Assembly: GCA_948470475.1 (NCBI GenBank)
Contig: OX419344.1
Location: forward strand, 11,470,421-11,534,420
Direction: 5' to 3'
DNA from: Galaxea fascicularis
Taxonomy: Eukaryota > Cnidaria > Anthozoa > Scleractinia > Euphylliidae
Length of the DNA stretch: 64,000 nt
In this document: one piece after another, positions 8,000 to 20,759 of the stretch
Position numbering within the stretch: position 1 is the first letter of the stretch
How the letters are laid out: each line of letters starts with the position of its first letter
Program-made: the position numbers and the translations under genes
The notes under the pieces: generated by a model
Seen by the model: the letters and a program-made list of their open reading frames with translations, nothing else
What the model was told of the DNA's origin: nothing
Databases searched by the model: none

Positions 8000-10900
8000 A
8001 AAGTCTAACAGAGTTGTTAGCATTTTAATGAAAGCCGTTGAGGTGTACTTAAATTCGTGCTTTAGAACGTACTTTACGAGGCGGCCCCAACTTTAAAATT
8101 TGCGGCTGAAAACGTTAAAGGTGCTCATTCAAGTGTAAGCCACTGATCAGAGTTTTAACGTGCTCTGCTTCTGTTAGTCTGTTATTCTGTTGTATTTTAA
8201 AGATCCTGGCTGCGTTAATTTATTGATATGAAGCAGCGCTTTCATTACTGATTCTCATGATTTACATTTTTAGAGGATAATTTTAGACAATAGCCTGACT
8301 GATTTTTGGTATTTTAACTATCTAGGATAAAGAGGGTAAAACTGATGGAACCCTAATCCCTTTAATCCTTTGCGCGAGACGAATCTTTCGTCGATGGATC
8401 AGTGTTTTGTCCTTTTTTTCAGTTCGATTCTGAACTTCCTTGGTCGAGATCACGTCACTATGTCGCCGGAGACGAAGAGTCCGCTATGCGTTAATAGCCA
8501 TGTTGCAGCGACCTGTGTTCCAAGTAACAACTCACGCAAAACTTTTATCTTCGTTTTGCTTTCATTTCCAACGCCTATATTTGTTTTTTTAAATACTGTT
8601 TCACTAATGCCTATTGACTCCTGACAGAATCTCATGCGAAAGGAGCAGTTTAAAGTCTTTTTCAACGGTTATTCTGCGAGCAAAATATATGGCTCGCAAT
8701 CGTTATCTCCTTGTGCGTCAGGAAATAATTACAGGTGTCTCCCTGTTAGGCTTTCTGCACGAGTTTATAAATATCACATTGCCTCGCCGTGTGGGTGAAT
8801 TGTTAATGAAATGGCCCTAACGTTATCGCTTTAAGTACTCGGGTTTCTTCCTGTAAAATTGGCACGAAACTTAAACATTCGTGTCATTTTCCGGGCTATT
8901 TATCGCTATTAATTTCTAGTTTCCTAAATATTATGTTGTACATTTCCACTTCCGCGGTGAAGTTTATTTAATCGGAATTTGTAAATGTCAAAAATCGATT
9001 ATGGTCTTCTAATTAAAAGTCTGCAATATTTGCCTCGGTTACATAGAAAGAAAAATCCTGTAATCAGTGATTACCTAAAGATTTCTTGAAAAATGGTCAA
9101 AATTTTCGTGTATGATATGAAGAATTGAATATTAACTGCGCGACTGAATCTCCAAGTCGTTGATTTAAGTTTGTTCATCGTCTTCTTAGTCACATGCGCA
9201 ACTGAAGTGGCCTGGCTGAAAAGTGAATATTTTTTATGTATATGGAGTCTTTTTCAATAAAACGATGCCTGTATTTATTTCACTAACCTGCTAACGAAAA
9301 CAAAATGAAACATTGTTTCTGATCTGTTTCGTTTTCGATTTTAAAATAATTCAGCAAAATTTTGAGCTTGTCGTGTCGTGAGAAACGAGTTACTTTTCAG
9401 AGAAACCTCGACTTGTGGTGGTAACCGAATCCAGGGACGGGAAATTTTCGAGACTGAAATATTAACGCGATATGCAGCGACAAATTTCCGACATTTTCTG
9501 TTGGTTTACTTAAGTAGCCGCAAAGTTCGTCGCTGAAATAGTAATGGTTTTGCTTGCGCGGCGTTGCGAATTCTTTTTACGGTTTAAACTTTTTTTTCAC
9601 CTTTTTTTAAGGTCGAATTAAATCGTATTGTAAAGTAAATGAACAGCTATATGCGAACTGTCGCTAGACAACGTTAATTTAATGGTCACACTTAACCCCC
9701 ATTTCATCTATACACTCGAACTTGCACAGAAAAATGAGTTGCTTAAAAGCGTCTCTTTCATCTGAATGGGGGCGCTTCGGCGTTTCAATCACAAACTCGA
9801 AAGGTACAACCAGCTTGTGCCAGTGTCTAATAGACAGCACTACACTATGAATGTGCGGTACGGCTGCACACTTTTAATAGCTTTCTTATCGTCGGTCCCC
9901 GCCGGGGAACAAAGCTAAAACCACCTTGTGCCGCATGATTAATACTGAGACTTAAAGTTCCTCTCGGCAGCTTTAATTAAAGGTTCGCACTCAACGATAT
10001 CTTGCACACTCTCAACCCTTAGGGCCGTCTTGCATGTGACAGATTATCGTAAGCAGGTTTCACCGGCAAGTCCTACTCAGTAGGTGTTTTAGTTTGGGAT
10101 TTCATCCATAACTCAACGTTAGAACCATCGAAAACAAAACCAAAGTTAAACCCATTTCATGATTCACTGTAAAGTGATCTCTTCGGCCACGCTGTCTAAG
10201 TTCACGTAAATATTTCAGTCTCTCCCGACATAAAAGCTGAAAAATTACTTTCCGAAACGTAACTGTGTTTAGAAGCGTGAATCACACAATTAGAATTTAG
10301 AAATCTGAATGTTGTGTTCCACATTTATCATCTTTTCATCTATGTCGCCGTTTGTATCATTTTATTCCAAAGAGAGAGCATTTGTATTTCAGAAGATATC
10401 CAGTCACCGAAACGATAAAAAGCCAATGTTCTATCTATCTGTTAGTACATCTCAACAGATTAGTTTTGTCTCCAGAGTGAAATTTCTTCACGTACTATTT
10501 GAATATACAAAGGATCCTTTTTTAATGTTTATAGTGAAAAATAGACCCTAATCTCGTGATTTTAATTATCTCCCGTTTTAAATCCCTTTTACCTTTGTCT
10601 AACGTAATGATCACGCGAATCTACAAGAAACATTTCAAAGAAAAGTATTTAAGGGGATTTTAGATGGTCAGCAGACCATGAATTCCCGTGTAAACATAAG
10701 GTGTGGCCCTCACTCACGTTCTCTCGACATAAAATAATTTTCTTTTTCACCTCTCAATGGCTTCGCTGATTGATGGAGACTGTGGCCTTTGAAACGGGAA
10801 TTCAATATTGCTGTTATATCAATCAACGAACATCATGCCTATTGTCGAATTAAACTGTTCGCTTAAGAGTTGTCTAAGACCGTTGCTTTTGTCTTGTCTT

Positions 10901-13900
10901 TTTCTATTCGTCTTTTATCTTGGGATGTCTGCAGAATCTGTAACTGTCTTCCAGGGTGTTCCTGGACGATCTTATCAACCGGAATGAGCAGCGCTCGAAT
11001 CATCTTGACCTCAAAACGAGATTACTGAAGAGAGATTAGATTTAACGGGTTAAAAACTATTCAAACCGTTAAAAGAAATGTCTCGGCACCGACCCAGCCA
11101 AAGGTCGAAGATTACAGCCTTGAAGACCTCCGTTTAACACTTTTAGGCTCGGACGACCAGGGGAAATCTTATCTTTTCGCGATCGCGTGGAGGTCGCTCG
11201 CCCTTTTTACCCTCTTTCGTGTGTTTGAAATTGTCAAAACATAGCCCACTTGAAATTTTTTTCATTTTAATGGTAAAGTGCAGTTTGCTATTGCCGCTAA
11301 AATCCTGTAAAGTCGTATTATCGAGTTTCATCGAATGCGAAGCGCACGCTACCTTGATTGAGACGAATTCCAGATATTCCGCGAGAAAACAACGTAAAAC
11401 GTTTGCGCTAACCTTTAGTGCTCTTAGAATCGTCCCCGGCCTATCAAATCTTGTTCGAGCGTAATTTTTGCATGTTAATTTGGATTTTTGTTTATTCCTT
11501 GCGTGCTTGTTCAAGCACATAAGCGCTTCCTCGTTGACAAGGCGGCGAAATATCAAAACATCGGCTATCGCAAAAATCTGACAACTTGCTCTTGATGATT
11601 GTCATCGCGTTTTGATCAGCTCACGCGAGGAGACACGAACAAACGGATGTGTTGTTTTGAGCGATCAAATTGACCCATTATATCAAGCTGCTTTTTGTAT
11701 AGCAAGAACCTAATATTTACAGCTGCCATCTTGAACCTATAACCAACGACATCCTGGTTTGGTTAAAAGGAAACCTGTATCAACTATCTGACTATTTATA
11801 TTAGCTGCCATATTTGAAATGCGTGTGCCGAAAACAAATTTCCTCTAAAAGTCCTTCACGATACTTCAAACACGAGCGCGCGATATATTTCGCCTCTGAG
11901 AAAATTCAACATTTTTTCGCTGATTAACTCGTTCCTCTGTTAATATGTAAAGTTCGTTTCGAATGTCGGCGTTCTCTCTCGCATCGCGCTGAGCAAATTA
12001 AATAGGTAATATAGCTTGTGATTAGTTTTGCATTGTTTTCGTTGTAGTTTCGCTGGGGAAATAGTTGGTGTTATTCATGTGGATATCTTGTAGAGGCTCT
12101 CTTCTGGTTTGTATACAACAATACTAACATGAACTCTGTTATTCTCTTCTGGACTCTATTTGGTTACTTTTTGGCGTATTGTGTCGCAGATGAATAGAAT
12201 TTTCAAGGGTTTTGTTCATAAAAATTGATATTAAATATTCACTTGCTTTTCCGAAAGCGTGCCAGTTGAATTGGCACGACTTGGATCATAATTACAATAA
12301 ACATAGCCGCAAAATTAAAGAACGCCTCAAGATCCTATTCACTACAGCTGGAAGTAAAGGGTTTAATGACATCGTGGAGACAATAATTTATGGTTAATCA
12401 AGCTTTGCGAGTGAGACAGACCCTTCGGTATTTTTTGGAAATGCATAAATATTTGGCTTTCTCCAAATTTCACTCCACGCCCCAAAAAATTAAGCTATTG
12501 AATTTTTTATCGCATAACATTCAGTGTTGCTAAAATTAATGCTGGGCCTCATTCAAACCAAAGGTTTTGTTTGTTATAAAACGGTCGAACCGGTTGTTGC
12601 AATGAAAACATTCACTTACCAAGCTTTTAAGCATTTCTGGCTATTGATAACAATCTCAACGGGGGTGCAAGGCTGGAAGAATAGAAAAAACATTAAGTCT
12701 TTAAAATGTCGCTTGATTCCTGTGCGTGAAACAATACCAAAATGAGCATGCCATATTCGTTTATATTTTGATTATTTCTCGCCTTTCTTTGTGTCTGTAT
12801 GTGTGGTTTTATCTCTCCATAGGTGGCTGTCAGGTATCACTTTATTCGCCTGGATACACGCTCATTCTTAATAAGAATTTACACGGCTTTGAATTACTTC
12901 CTATTATTTTGGTATTCCCCTTACACTTGGAACCTCCAAACAATTTGTAAAAAATAAAAAGTGAATAAATGTCTTGTAGATATCAAAAGTAAAGCAGTTT
13001 CATTTTATACTTTGCTGACGGGAAACCGTAATTTGAATTTTGGCTTATTATCCGAGGTAAATTTGGATTTGTCAAAAATGTGTCCGAGTTTCTTTACATA
13101 AAATCCAATGAGTTTTTTTGTGTGTGTGTGTGTGTGTCGAGTATTATTAATTTTTTTTTTCTGAGCAGAAAACCGCTTAGTAATTTATTCTGGCTGAATG
13201 CGTGAAAGTCAATCATCTTCCTGTGATGTGTAATGCGTTGTGGAAGGCAACAATAATCAGTCTTTAATCGTGTAATAAGCTTAAGCAAAATTAAATTAAC
13301 TTCAGCGACCAGTGAAATGAATTTTCTGAACGTGGTTTGGCGTTTTTATCGTGAAATCTGCTGAAAATTTGCGAGCAACAGGAGGCCCGAGCGTGGATTT
13401 GCATAAAGCCGTGTTGTCTGTATTCTCGCTTACATTTTAATGAGGTTGGACTTCACAAGAAATCGACCCAATAGGATGGGTCCGTTAGGTTAGCATTGTT
13501 AAAGAAACTACCGTTACTACGTAGGTTCAAGACGTCAACCAAAGCCCCGAATAAAGAAAGATAAATCGCTTTTTAGTTGTGCCATTTGCCTTGCTTGAAG
13601 CTCATTGAATCGTGTAGGACAATCGCCTTACATGAATTAAAAACGCCATTCATATTCCCTTTTAAAAATTAAACCTTCTAAACACATAACACAAACAGTA
13701 AACGAAACCATGACTGCCAAGTCAAATTTCATCTTTTCTGTTTCCCTTTGTCCTGCCGTGCCCACGAAGCGAATGAAAATTTCTCCGTTTTGCTCTTCCG
13801 TGAAAAACAAAAAAAAAAATCCTTCGATAATTTTTCACTGCCAGATGTAATTATAATGATCCGTGGGACACCTAGATTTTCTGGAACAAAAGATTTAACA

Positions 13901-14270
13901 GCGCTCTCTGTCGTTTGTGAATTACAATTCCATTATCTGAAAAAATAGTACTACGTTTTGTTTGCTGACCAAAATAATTGGCTTTTGCTTTTTAGCTCCT
14001 CCTCTGTGGCAACTCGCGAGCCCGAAATATCAAAAGTGGCAAAAAGCAATACGCGTAGGATAGACAAGAACGACAAATGACAAATGTGTTCTGTTTCGTC
14101 GCTATTTTTGACGGGAAAATGACTTTTCTCGAGTCAGAAAAGTGAGGAGAAATTTTAATTGGGGGTTTCGACGTAAATTAAACGTGATTCTTGCCTTTGT
14201 TAATGTTTGTTGTTTTTTGATTTTTCCATTGTTAAGTTGTGTTTCTGGCTCAACGTTGGGCTATCGGATG
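8000..14270. other. Intergenic, repeat-poor; no gene seen
   Basis: Only short open frames without family resemblance. A TG dinucleotide run lies at 13120-13137. The low repeat content next to a developmental transcription factor makes regulatory function plausible, but nothing in the sequence proves it. Confidence 0.55.
13120..13137. repeat. (TG)n microsatellite
   Basis: Nine TG units following a T run. Confidence 0.9.
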
Positions 14271-14289
14271 ATTGATAGGTGCTGTACAT

Positions 14290-14296
14290 TATAAAT
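14290..14296 (+). promoter_or_regulatory. Weak TATA-like site upstream of OVO gene A
   Basis: TATAAAT about 340 nt upstream of the start codon at 14631. The spacing would give a 5' leader of roughly 300 nt. The motif is common in AT-rich DNA, so support is weak. Confidence 0.25.
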
Positions 14297-14630
14297 TAAT
14301 TAACATTGTTTGGAGCGTAACAATATATCAGATGATCACACCCGCGCTTGGGAAAAAGAATAAGCTTGCAAACAACGTAACGGTTCTTCGCGGCCAACGT
14401 CGGGCAGCCAACGACACAACTCGCGGAGCGTGGATGCGGTTAAGCGGGTCTTGGCAGACCGTTCCCTAAACACAACGCACAGCATACGTGTTTTTCTCTC
14501 CGAAGCGCTTGGGTTCACCAGTTTTCACCAGGTATATCTGGGTTAGTTTTGTCTAAAGTTATAAAGAAGTGGTTTCCGTGGTCAGACGTTGAACCTACGT
14601 GGCTGTGGTAAAGCCCGCACAGTCTTTAAG

Positions 14631-14730
14631 ATGCCAAAATCTTTCCTGGTGAAGAATAAGAAGGCCCGACGAGTTGAAGACGAATTTCAGGACGGCACGA
14701 AAGCCGCTCAGACTGAAGATAAATCTCCAG
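14631..14730 (+). CDS. ovo: OVO paralog A exon 1 (SNAG exon)
   Basis: Encodes MPKSFLVKNKKARR and a short charged segment to KSP, then donor CCAG-GTAAGA. Phase 1 out. The 4.5-kb intron that follows ends at the TTTTTACAG acceptor before 19225. Confidence 0.95.
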
Positions 14731-17700
14731 GTAAGAACAAGCTTCAAACTTCCCTTCAGGGTGAAATAATTTTATTTCCCTTTTCTGCTGGACCCTTGAC
14801 AGATTACTTTGTTCGTAGTTTTCTTTTTAACATTTCCCCGTACACTGCTCACCGTTACAATGTGTCACCGACAGCAATATGAGCGCAGATGTTGCCCGAT
14901 GAATACGAACCGTGCTATAACGGATTCATAACTTTTTGTCCTCCGCTTGCGTTAGAGATTCGCGGCTCAATCCTGCGGCAAAGTCCTCGGGCCGTTTTGA
15001 TTTCTTCGAGTCGGGACTTTTTAAAGGGACAACGTTGGTAGCCCTCGCGGGGTGTTTAGAAAGCAAGTGTAAGAACAATAGGGATATGTTACTACAAATA
15101 GTAAACCGATGGTTATCAGCTAAAAATCACGGCCTTGGCAATTGTTTTCCGTTTATGAGCTTTTTACGGCCGTGGTCGAAAAACAAGGTTATGGTGAACT
15201 AGGTTTTGATTTTTTTGATATCGAGCAAGGGGAACTTTGCTTCGAATCTGGCACGCATTAATCTATTCCGCTTTCACGGGCTTTAGAATTGGGGTTAAAT
15301 GAAGCGGATATTCGATAGGGGACTGCTTAGGCCGCAACCTATTACATGGTAATGTTTGCAGTCTGTGTGCACGTAAAAACACACGGTGCCTAGTCACGAA
15401 AAGTAATTCGAAAGCTTTCAGTGATTACATTGTGTAAACTGAAATCCGAAGTACAAAAGCCTTGACAGACGGGAATCGGTGCGCTGAATTGATTTTTAGC
15501 GCTTAGCTGCGCAAAATATCAGCCCGAATTGCAGATAAGTGTTTTGGTCTAGTTTGAAAGATAATCAGCGAAAAGGAATTCAACAATGCAGATCATTGAT
15601 TCATTCATATTCAAATTTGGCACTGTGTAGTGATAAACGCCATATCACAAAGGAACTAATGGATACATCAATTGATATACAATGAAGATTTTGTATAGCG
15701 TTTAGGAAGGCGCGCGTGTCTTTCCGTTAAACAAAATTATTCTCCTTGTAGGATTCGTTCTCAAGGCATTGTTTCGACGGTAGCCAACCCTGATCCATCG
15801 CGGGCAATTTACTCACTCTGCGAGAAAATTTGCGTGAAAATTGAGCGCAAGATATCAATCAACCCAGTCGTAACAATTATGGTTAATTTAAATTTATGTA
15901 AATTCTCATCACTTAAAATGCGAGACCTTTCAAATGCTGTCCATTTTTCGTGGTTTTGCCAAATGACGTGTAAACCGATTCTCCACTTGTCAATTTCCCC
16001 GTGTTTAGACGTATTATTTTCGAAAACAAAAACTCCGTCGGCACTTTTGTTTTCCCTCGCACATTTCCACGCCTTGGAAAGAAGCTTTTCTGTGATTTCA
16101 AGACAAGAACCAAAACGCTTAACGAAACGACAATTTTAAGATGCGGAAAGTGCCGCCGTCTCTGTTGCGTATAGAGGGCTTTTGAAGCTGCGAGAACTGA
16201 GCAGATGTTCGACTTTTTAATTCGTACTTATTCGGGCCGCGATCTTGACAGGATGGCTACTTAACCCCTCGACGTAAATGCCTTTCGATCAAAAGCTTTT
16301 CTAGAAAGTAAAACACTTAAGTGTTCCTTAGCAAAGGTTCCGTGTTGAACTGAATACCCTTGCTTCAACCCGAGATCCGAAAGTACGAGTTTTGGTTTCG
16401 TAGAAACAGATCCAAATGCCGTGGAAATTTCGCGCGGGCGTTTGCAGATTTTAGCGCGTCTCGGCTCGCGCTTACTTTGCAACCCTCGGCCTAACAGAAT
16501 TTTAATTTTCGCCAGCGTGTTTGTGAAGGTTCCACCTAGGTGATAGATTTCATTTAATAAACCACTTTGTGATTAAGAACATTGCTGGGCTTTTAATTCG
16601 ATAAATTTCTCTTTCTGCGATGTGTCCAAATTAATGAAATTACAGCGAGCCGGGTCAGCTTTAATTGAGTAGAACTGAATTGAAAGCGAGCTGAAAAATA
16701 CCCAGGCTATCAATCTACGAGTTTGTTCAACGAATTGCAAGCTTACAAAATTACTCTGAGGCGAGCGGAAAAATCTCTTCCTGTGTTTGTTAGTGTTCAA
16801 CATAATCATTGTCCGCCAGATAAAGAAGTGAGCACAATATGATTTTATGGGTTCATTGTACGAGCTAAACTCGTGTTCTCCATTAAATAAGAATCTTTGT
16901 CTTTGGTTTTAGAAGTTTTCGACATTTCATATTTTGCTCTCCGGTTGTTTGTTTACCAAGCCAACCTGTCTAGAATGGGCATTCTAGACAGGTTGGCTAC
17001 TTAAGAACCACGCTTTATTTTGGCAGTTTCCTCGCCAAGATTTTATTTATAACCATTTTGTGTGCTTTTCTTTTAAGCCTAATGACATATTTCCTTTTAA
17101 CGAACTCCTAGAACACAACAGTGGTTTAGAGGTGAAGACTTTTTCCTCTTAGTATCAAGTTCATCACGAGCGAAAAGTTAATTTGGCAAGATAGTAGATT
17201 CGATCTTTTGCCACCAGAGAACTGTCGCAAAGATTGGATATTGTATATACGAGGAAATAAATTTGTCCTGTGTCTTATTTGCTCTTCTGTTGTTGGTTTT
17301 AAAGAGAGAACGACATGTTGTTTCTCAATAAAGATCACAAAGTTAAAATGGATTTAAAATTTAAACTTGAAAAGGGTACTATGGGTTTTGAAGAACACGT
17401 TTCAAAATCGTGGTCTAGTTTCCACGGCACGTTTTATCGTCGAGTGACAATTTCTCGGGTTACTGAAATTTGGTGTAATGAAAACGACCAAATTACAATT
17501 TTCTTTTTCCTTTCGCACCTTTGTTACTTGACAAATGGCGACTACTAAAACAAGTGGTTTCGACCGAGAAAGAAGTCTCTTGTGGATGAAATTCTATCCC
17601 CGTTTGACTGCGACATAAACTTCACTTTTTCTGTTTTTCAAAAGGACTTTTTAAAAGTTCACTTGAAAATAAAAGTAAGTGACGTAGTAACTAAGTAACT

Positions 17701-20357
17701 CGTCTCTTCTTCTTCTCTTCCGACCGTAACATGATCTTACCTTTTATTAAAATAACCAAGGCTCATTCGCCGTGTTCGCTCAATTTTCCCCTAAGATTGA
17801 ATATTGATTCCTAAATGAAAACAAAAAACATTGTTTTTTCAGTTCCATTGGAAATGTTAAATAATTGTTTGAGGGGATTTTTCCTGTAACTTACATTGGT
17901 GTTGGGTGTAATGTACGAAACTTGGTGTAGAATTTTCACTTGTGGTTTTAGCCGCACGAAACTGCATGAAACTTTCTTCGTTGCGATAAAACGACTGAGT
18001 GGTTTCGAAAAGCACTTTTGATCAGATAACAGAAGATTGAAAATTAAAAACAAGGTTGAAGCACTTTGAGAAATCAACTACTCTATATTAAGATGTTAAT
18101 GCAAGTGTGCGTACTTTAAATATGGCCGATTTCTTTCTAACCGCAAAATGTGATATTGCAAAAACGTGGCAGTGAAACCCGATACAATTTCTTTCCTGCT
18201 GCTTTGTGTTGTTTTTTATGTTTCAATAACCAGTTTTGTAACGAGTATTTTTCTCGGTGTCAGAAATTTCCGAAATGTAAAGTGTTTCGCAGGTACATTC
18301 AGCAAGGTAATAACTTGGAGCGACTTTCATGCGACAGATAATTTTGTTTTTTATAGGTGGCTCCATTGTGCATCCTTATTAACCGAACACGTGGGAATTG
18401 TTTTCTATTTCGAACTGAAATTAAATAAAACTACTTGTTCCTCCCCTTTCTTACGGGTTTCTTGGTCAATATTTTTCCAGTTTTGAACACATCAAGAACA
18501 GAAATTTTATCAATGATAGTGTTAGATTTCGTTGATGCCCGTTTTCCACCTTAGTGAAATCCTTCCTCAAAATAACAGATGGTGCCCGTTCATTATTTAT
18601 TTCACAACACAGCTAAATTGCCCAGAAAGATCTGAAAAAGCAAAGGTGTTGAAAAAACTACCCGTCGACATTTAGTTTGTAGTTAATTTGAACTGTGAGC
18701 TTATTAAAAGGGTGTAGACAAAAACATCTTCAATTTGTCACCCAAGGGCAGCCACGCTTGCCTGACCTGTGGTACCCTTTTCCTTTCATGGACTGCACCC
18801 TTAAAAACTCTTATTTGCTCAACAACTTGTCCTGTGAATTTTTAAAGAGTGTAATTTTCCTTTGTGTTTCTTGTAAATTCGACGAAATACACCAAACTGT
18901 AAGTTTCTCGCAGGAATCATGTTTGGAGGCTATGTGTATCCCTTTGTTGTCCTGATGTGTTTGTACGTCTATGTTCATGTCAAAATGCATTTGGTTTGCG
19001 GAGGAAAATCTCTTGAATAACAAACTGTGCCTAGCTTGACGTAATGTGAAAATCTAAGCTATTAAATAACTCCCTTCAGCAGGTTATTCATGATTCATAA
19101 ACTCGGGAAAATATAGAAGACGAGAAAGACGGTGGTATTGAATTCCCTGTCGACTGTTGTTACTGTTTGCTTTGATTTCACAAACAGCAAACATCTCACT
19201 AAGAATTTTTCCCTGTTTTTACAGATGAACAGCTTCAGCTCTTAGAAGAAGGAGAAATTGATAAGGGAAATTCAAAGGCCAAAGAAGATAAGAGCGAAGA
19301 AGGTGATGACAAGGAGATTTTACTGACCAAGGATTCGCAACAAGTAATGGCCGTTTCTGCTCCCATGTTACTGCGTCGAAGTGATGTACTTTCAAGAGGA
19401 CAGGAAAAGCGCGAGGAGACAGTGGAACACACAAAAGATTTTAATGACTTGTTTTGTTGGAGCAGTATCAGTTCAAGATACGAGCTACAAAACCTCCCTC
19501 CCCCTCCTAAACTTATCAGCTCTGTTCCCAGAAACGGAATTTCAAGGGTTCATCATTCTCGTTCTCCCGAGAATCACTCTGTGATTTCGTTGAGTCAAAG
19601 ACACCATTTTCCGTTGACTGCTAACAACTTTGGGCTGGTAAACTTTCATGAGCACAGAGTTCCCGTCATTTCCGAATCAATACCTGTACGTGCATCTTTG
19701 GACGGGCTTCGTGAAGTATCGTTGAATCTTCGGCACGCTTCAGAAGGACATCGGGACTCTCTGCTGTGCCCGAGCATTCCTCCTCTAGCACCGAGGCCGC
19801 AAATTGACGGCAGCCATTTCTTTATTCATAGCCATCCGTATTTAACGCCCCACCAACGGCAGGACTGCCTCTCCAATCTGCCAAACAAGGAGCAGGATAG
19901 AAAAGGCGGAGAAAGCGACGAAACGAAGTACAAATGCGAAATTTGCAATAGTTCTTTTACCCTGCAGCGCCTGCTAAATCGCCATATGAAGACACACTCT
20001 TTCTATAAACGCTACCACTGCCAGTTCTGCACTAAAGGTTTTAATGACACATTTGATCTCAAGCGCCATATTAGAACACACACCGGAATAAAGCCATTTA
20101 AGTGCAGCCGTTGTGACAAGTCGTTCACACAGCGGTGCTCGCTCGAAGCGCACTTGACTCGTGTGCATGGCGTGGTGCACAAGTTTGGCTTCCGAGAAAG
20201 ACGCTCAAAAATGTTTGTATGTGAAGACTGTGGAAGTACCTTTACAGAAAACTCAGATTTCATGAAACATGTACACGAGTATCACCCCGAGACTGAGAAA
20301 ATTATGAGAGCGAGGAGAAACGGAGGGTTTGCTCCGAAAATTAAGGGTGCTAGTTAA
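14631..20357 (+). CDS. ovo: OVO/OVOL zinc-finger transcription factor, paralog A (2 exons, 410 aa)
   Basis: Nuclear C2H2 repressor of the OVO/Shavenbaby family, which directs epithelial and germ-line differentiation in other animals. Exons 14631-14730 and 19225-20357 join in phase 1 to 410 residues. Residues 1-8, MPKSFLVK, are the SNAG motif, which in OVOL and Snail/GFI proteins recruits LSD1-type corepressors. Residues about 34-75 are acidic. Four fingers follow: C271/C274/H287/H291, C299/C302/H315/H319, C327/C330/H343/H348, C366/C369/H382/H387. Diagnostic strings are [22 protein letters not shown] and [11 protein letters not shown]. The start has A at -3. A tandem paralog with the same structure lies 25 kb downstream. 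The family call is essentially certain; orthology to a particular OVOL is not resolved. Confidence 0.97.
14731..19224 (+). other. OVO paralog A intron
   Basis: 4.5-kb intron with few recognisable repeats. It holds a perfect short palindrome at 16959-16998; otherwise no gene or element is seen. Large first introns of developmental regulators often hold enhancers, which cannot be tested here. Confidence 0.8.
16959..16998. repeat. Perfect 19-bp stem palindrome, 2-nt loop
   Basis: AGCCAACCTGTCTAGAATG (16959-16977), GG, then its exact reverse complement (16980-16998). Could form a cruciform or RNA hairpin; too short a loop for a normal microRNA precursor. Confidence 0.9.
19225..20357 (+). CDS. 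ovo: OVO paralog A exon 2 (fingers)
   Basis: Begins DEQLQLLEEGEIDKG after the splice, in frame with the long open frame whose first internal Met codon is at 19347, and runs to TAA at 20355-20357. The zinc-finger block begins at codon 19935. The acceptor TTTTTACAG and the matching phase show the real protein starts in exon 1, not at the internal Met. Confidence 0.96.
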
Positions 20358-20753
20358 GAAATCCTAAGCAGGGTAATTCGATTTTGAATAATCTTTTTCT
20401 CGGTTTTCGCTTGCGAAAATTACTTTGCAAAGCTCAGAACTACAGTTTAGATTTTAGGCAAAACCTATCTGATTGTTACAGTCGAAATTGAGGACAATTT
20501 TGTCTTTACCATGAATGAGGAGAAAAACTCCGCTTGCTGAGAATCGCGCGGCTTTCGTGATCCCGCGGGAAGAGTCGCGTGACCTCGTGCGTGACTCTTT
20601 AGGATGAAAGATTCCCTAGAGATTTTTTACAGGTTTCAGATCACAGCAAAGTCAATGGCACTGAACTCATTACATAAATAATGATAATGAGAAGGAGCTA
20701 CATTTGCTTAGGTTTGGCATAAATTTTGTTTCTCTGAGAAATTCATTTCGCTC

Positions 20754-20759
20754 AATAAA
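20754..20759 (+). terminator. Candidate polyadenylation signal, OVO paralog A
   Basis: AATAAA about 400 nt after the stop codon in AT-rich 3' sequence. Confidence 0.5.

Noticed and set aside
11143..11556. 137-codon - strand open frame
   Set aside because: No recognisable domain or conserved motif; length is within chance for this much sequence.
19347..20357. Internal Met at 19347 as the OVO A start
   Set aside because: The frame extends upstream to a good acceptor and joins in phase to a SNAG exon at 14631.
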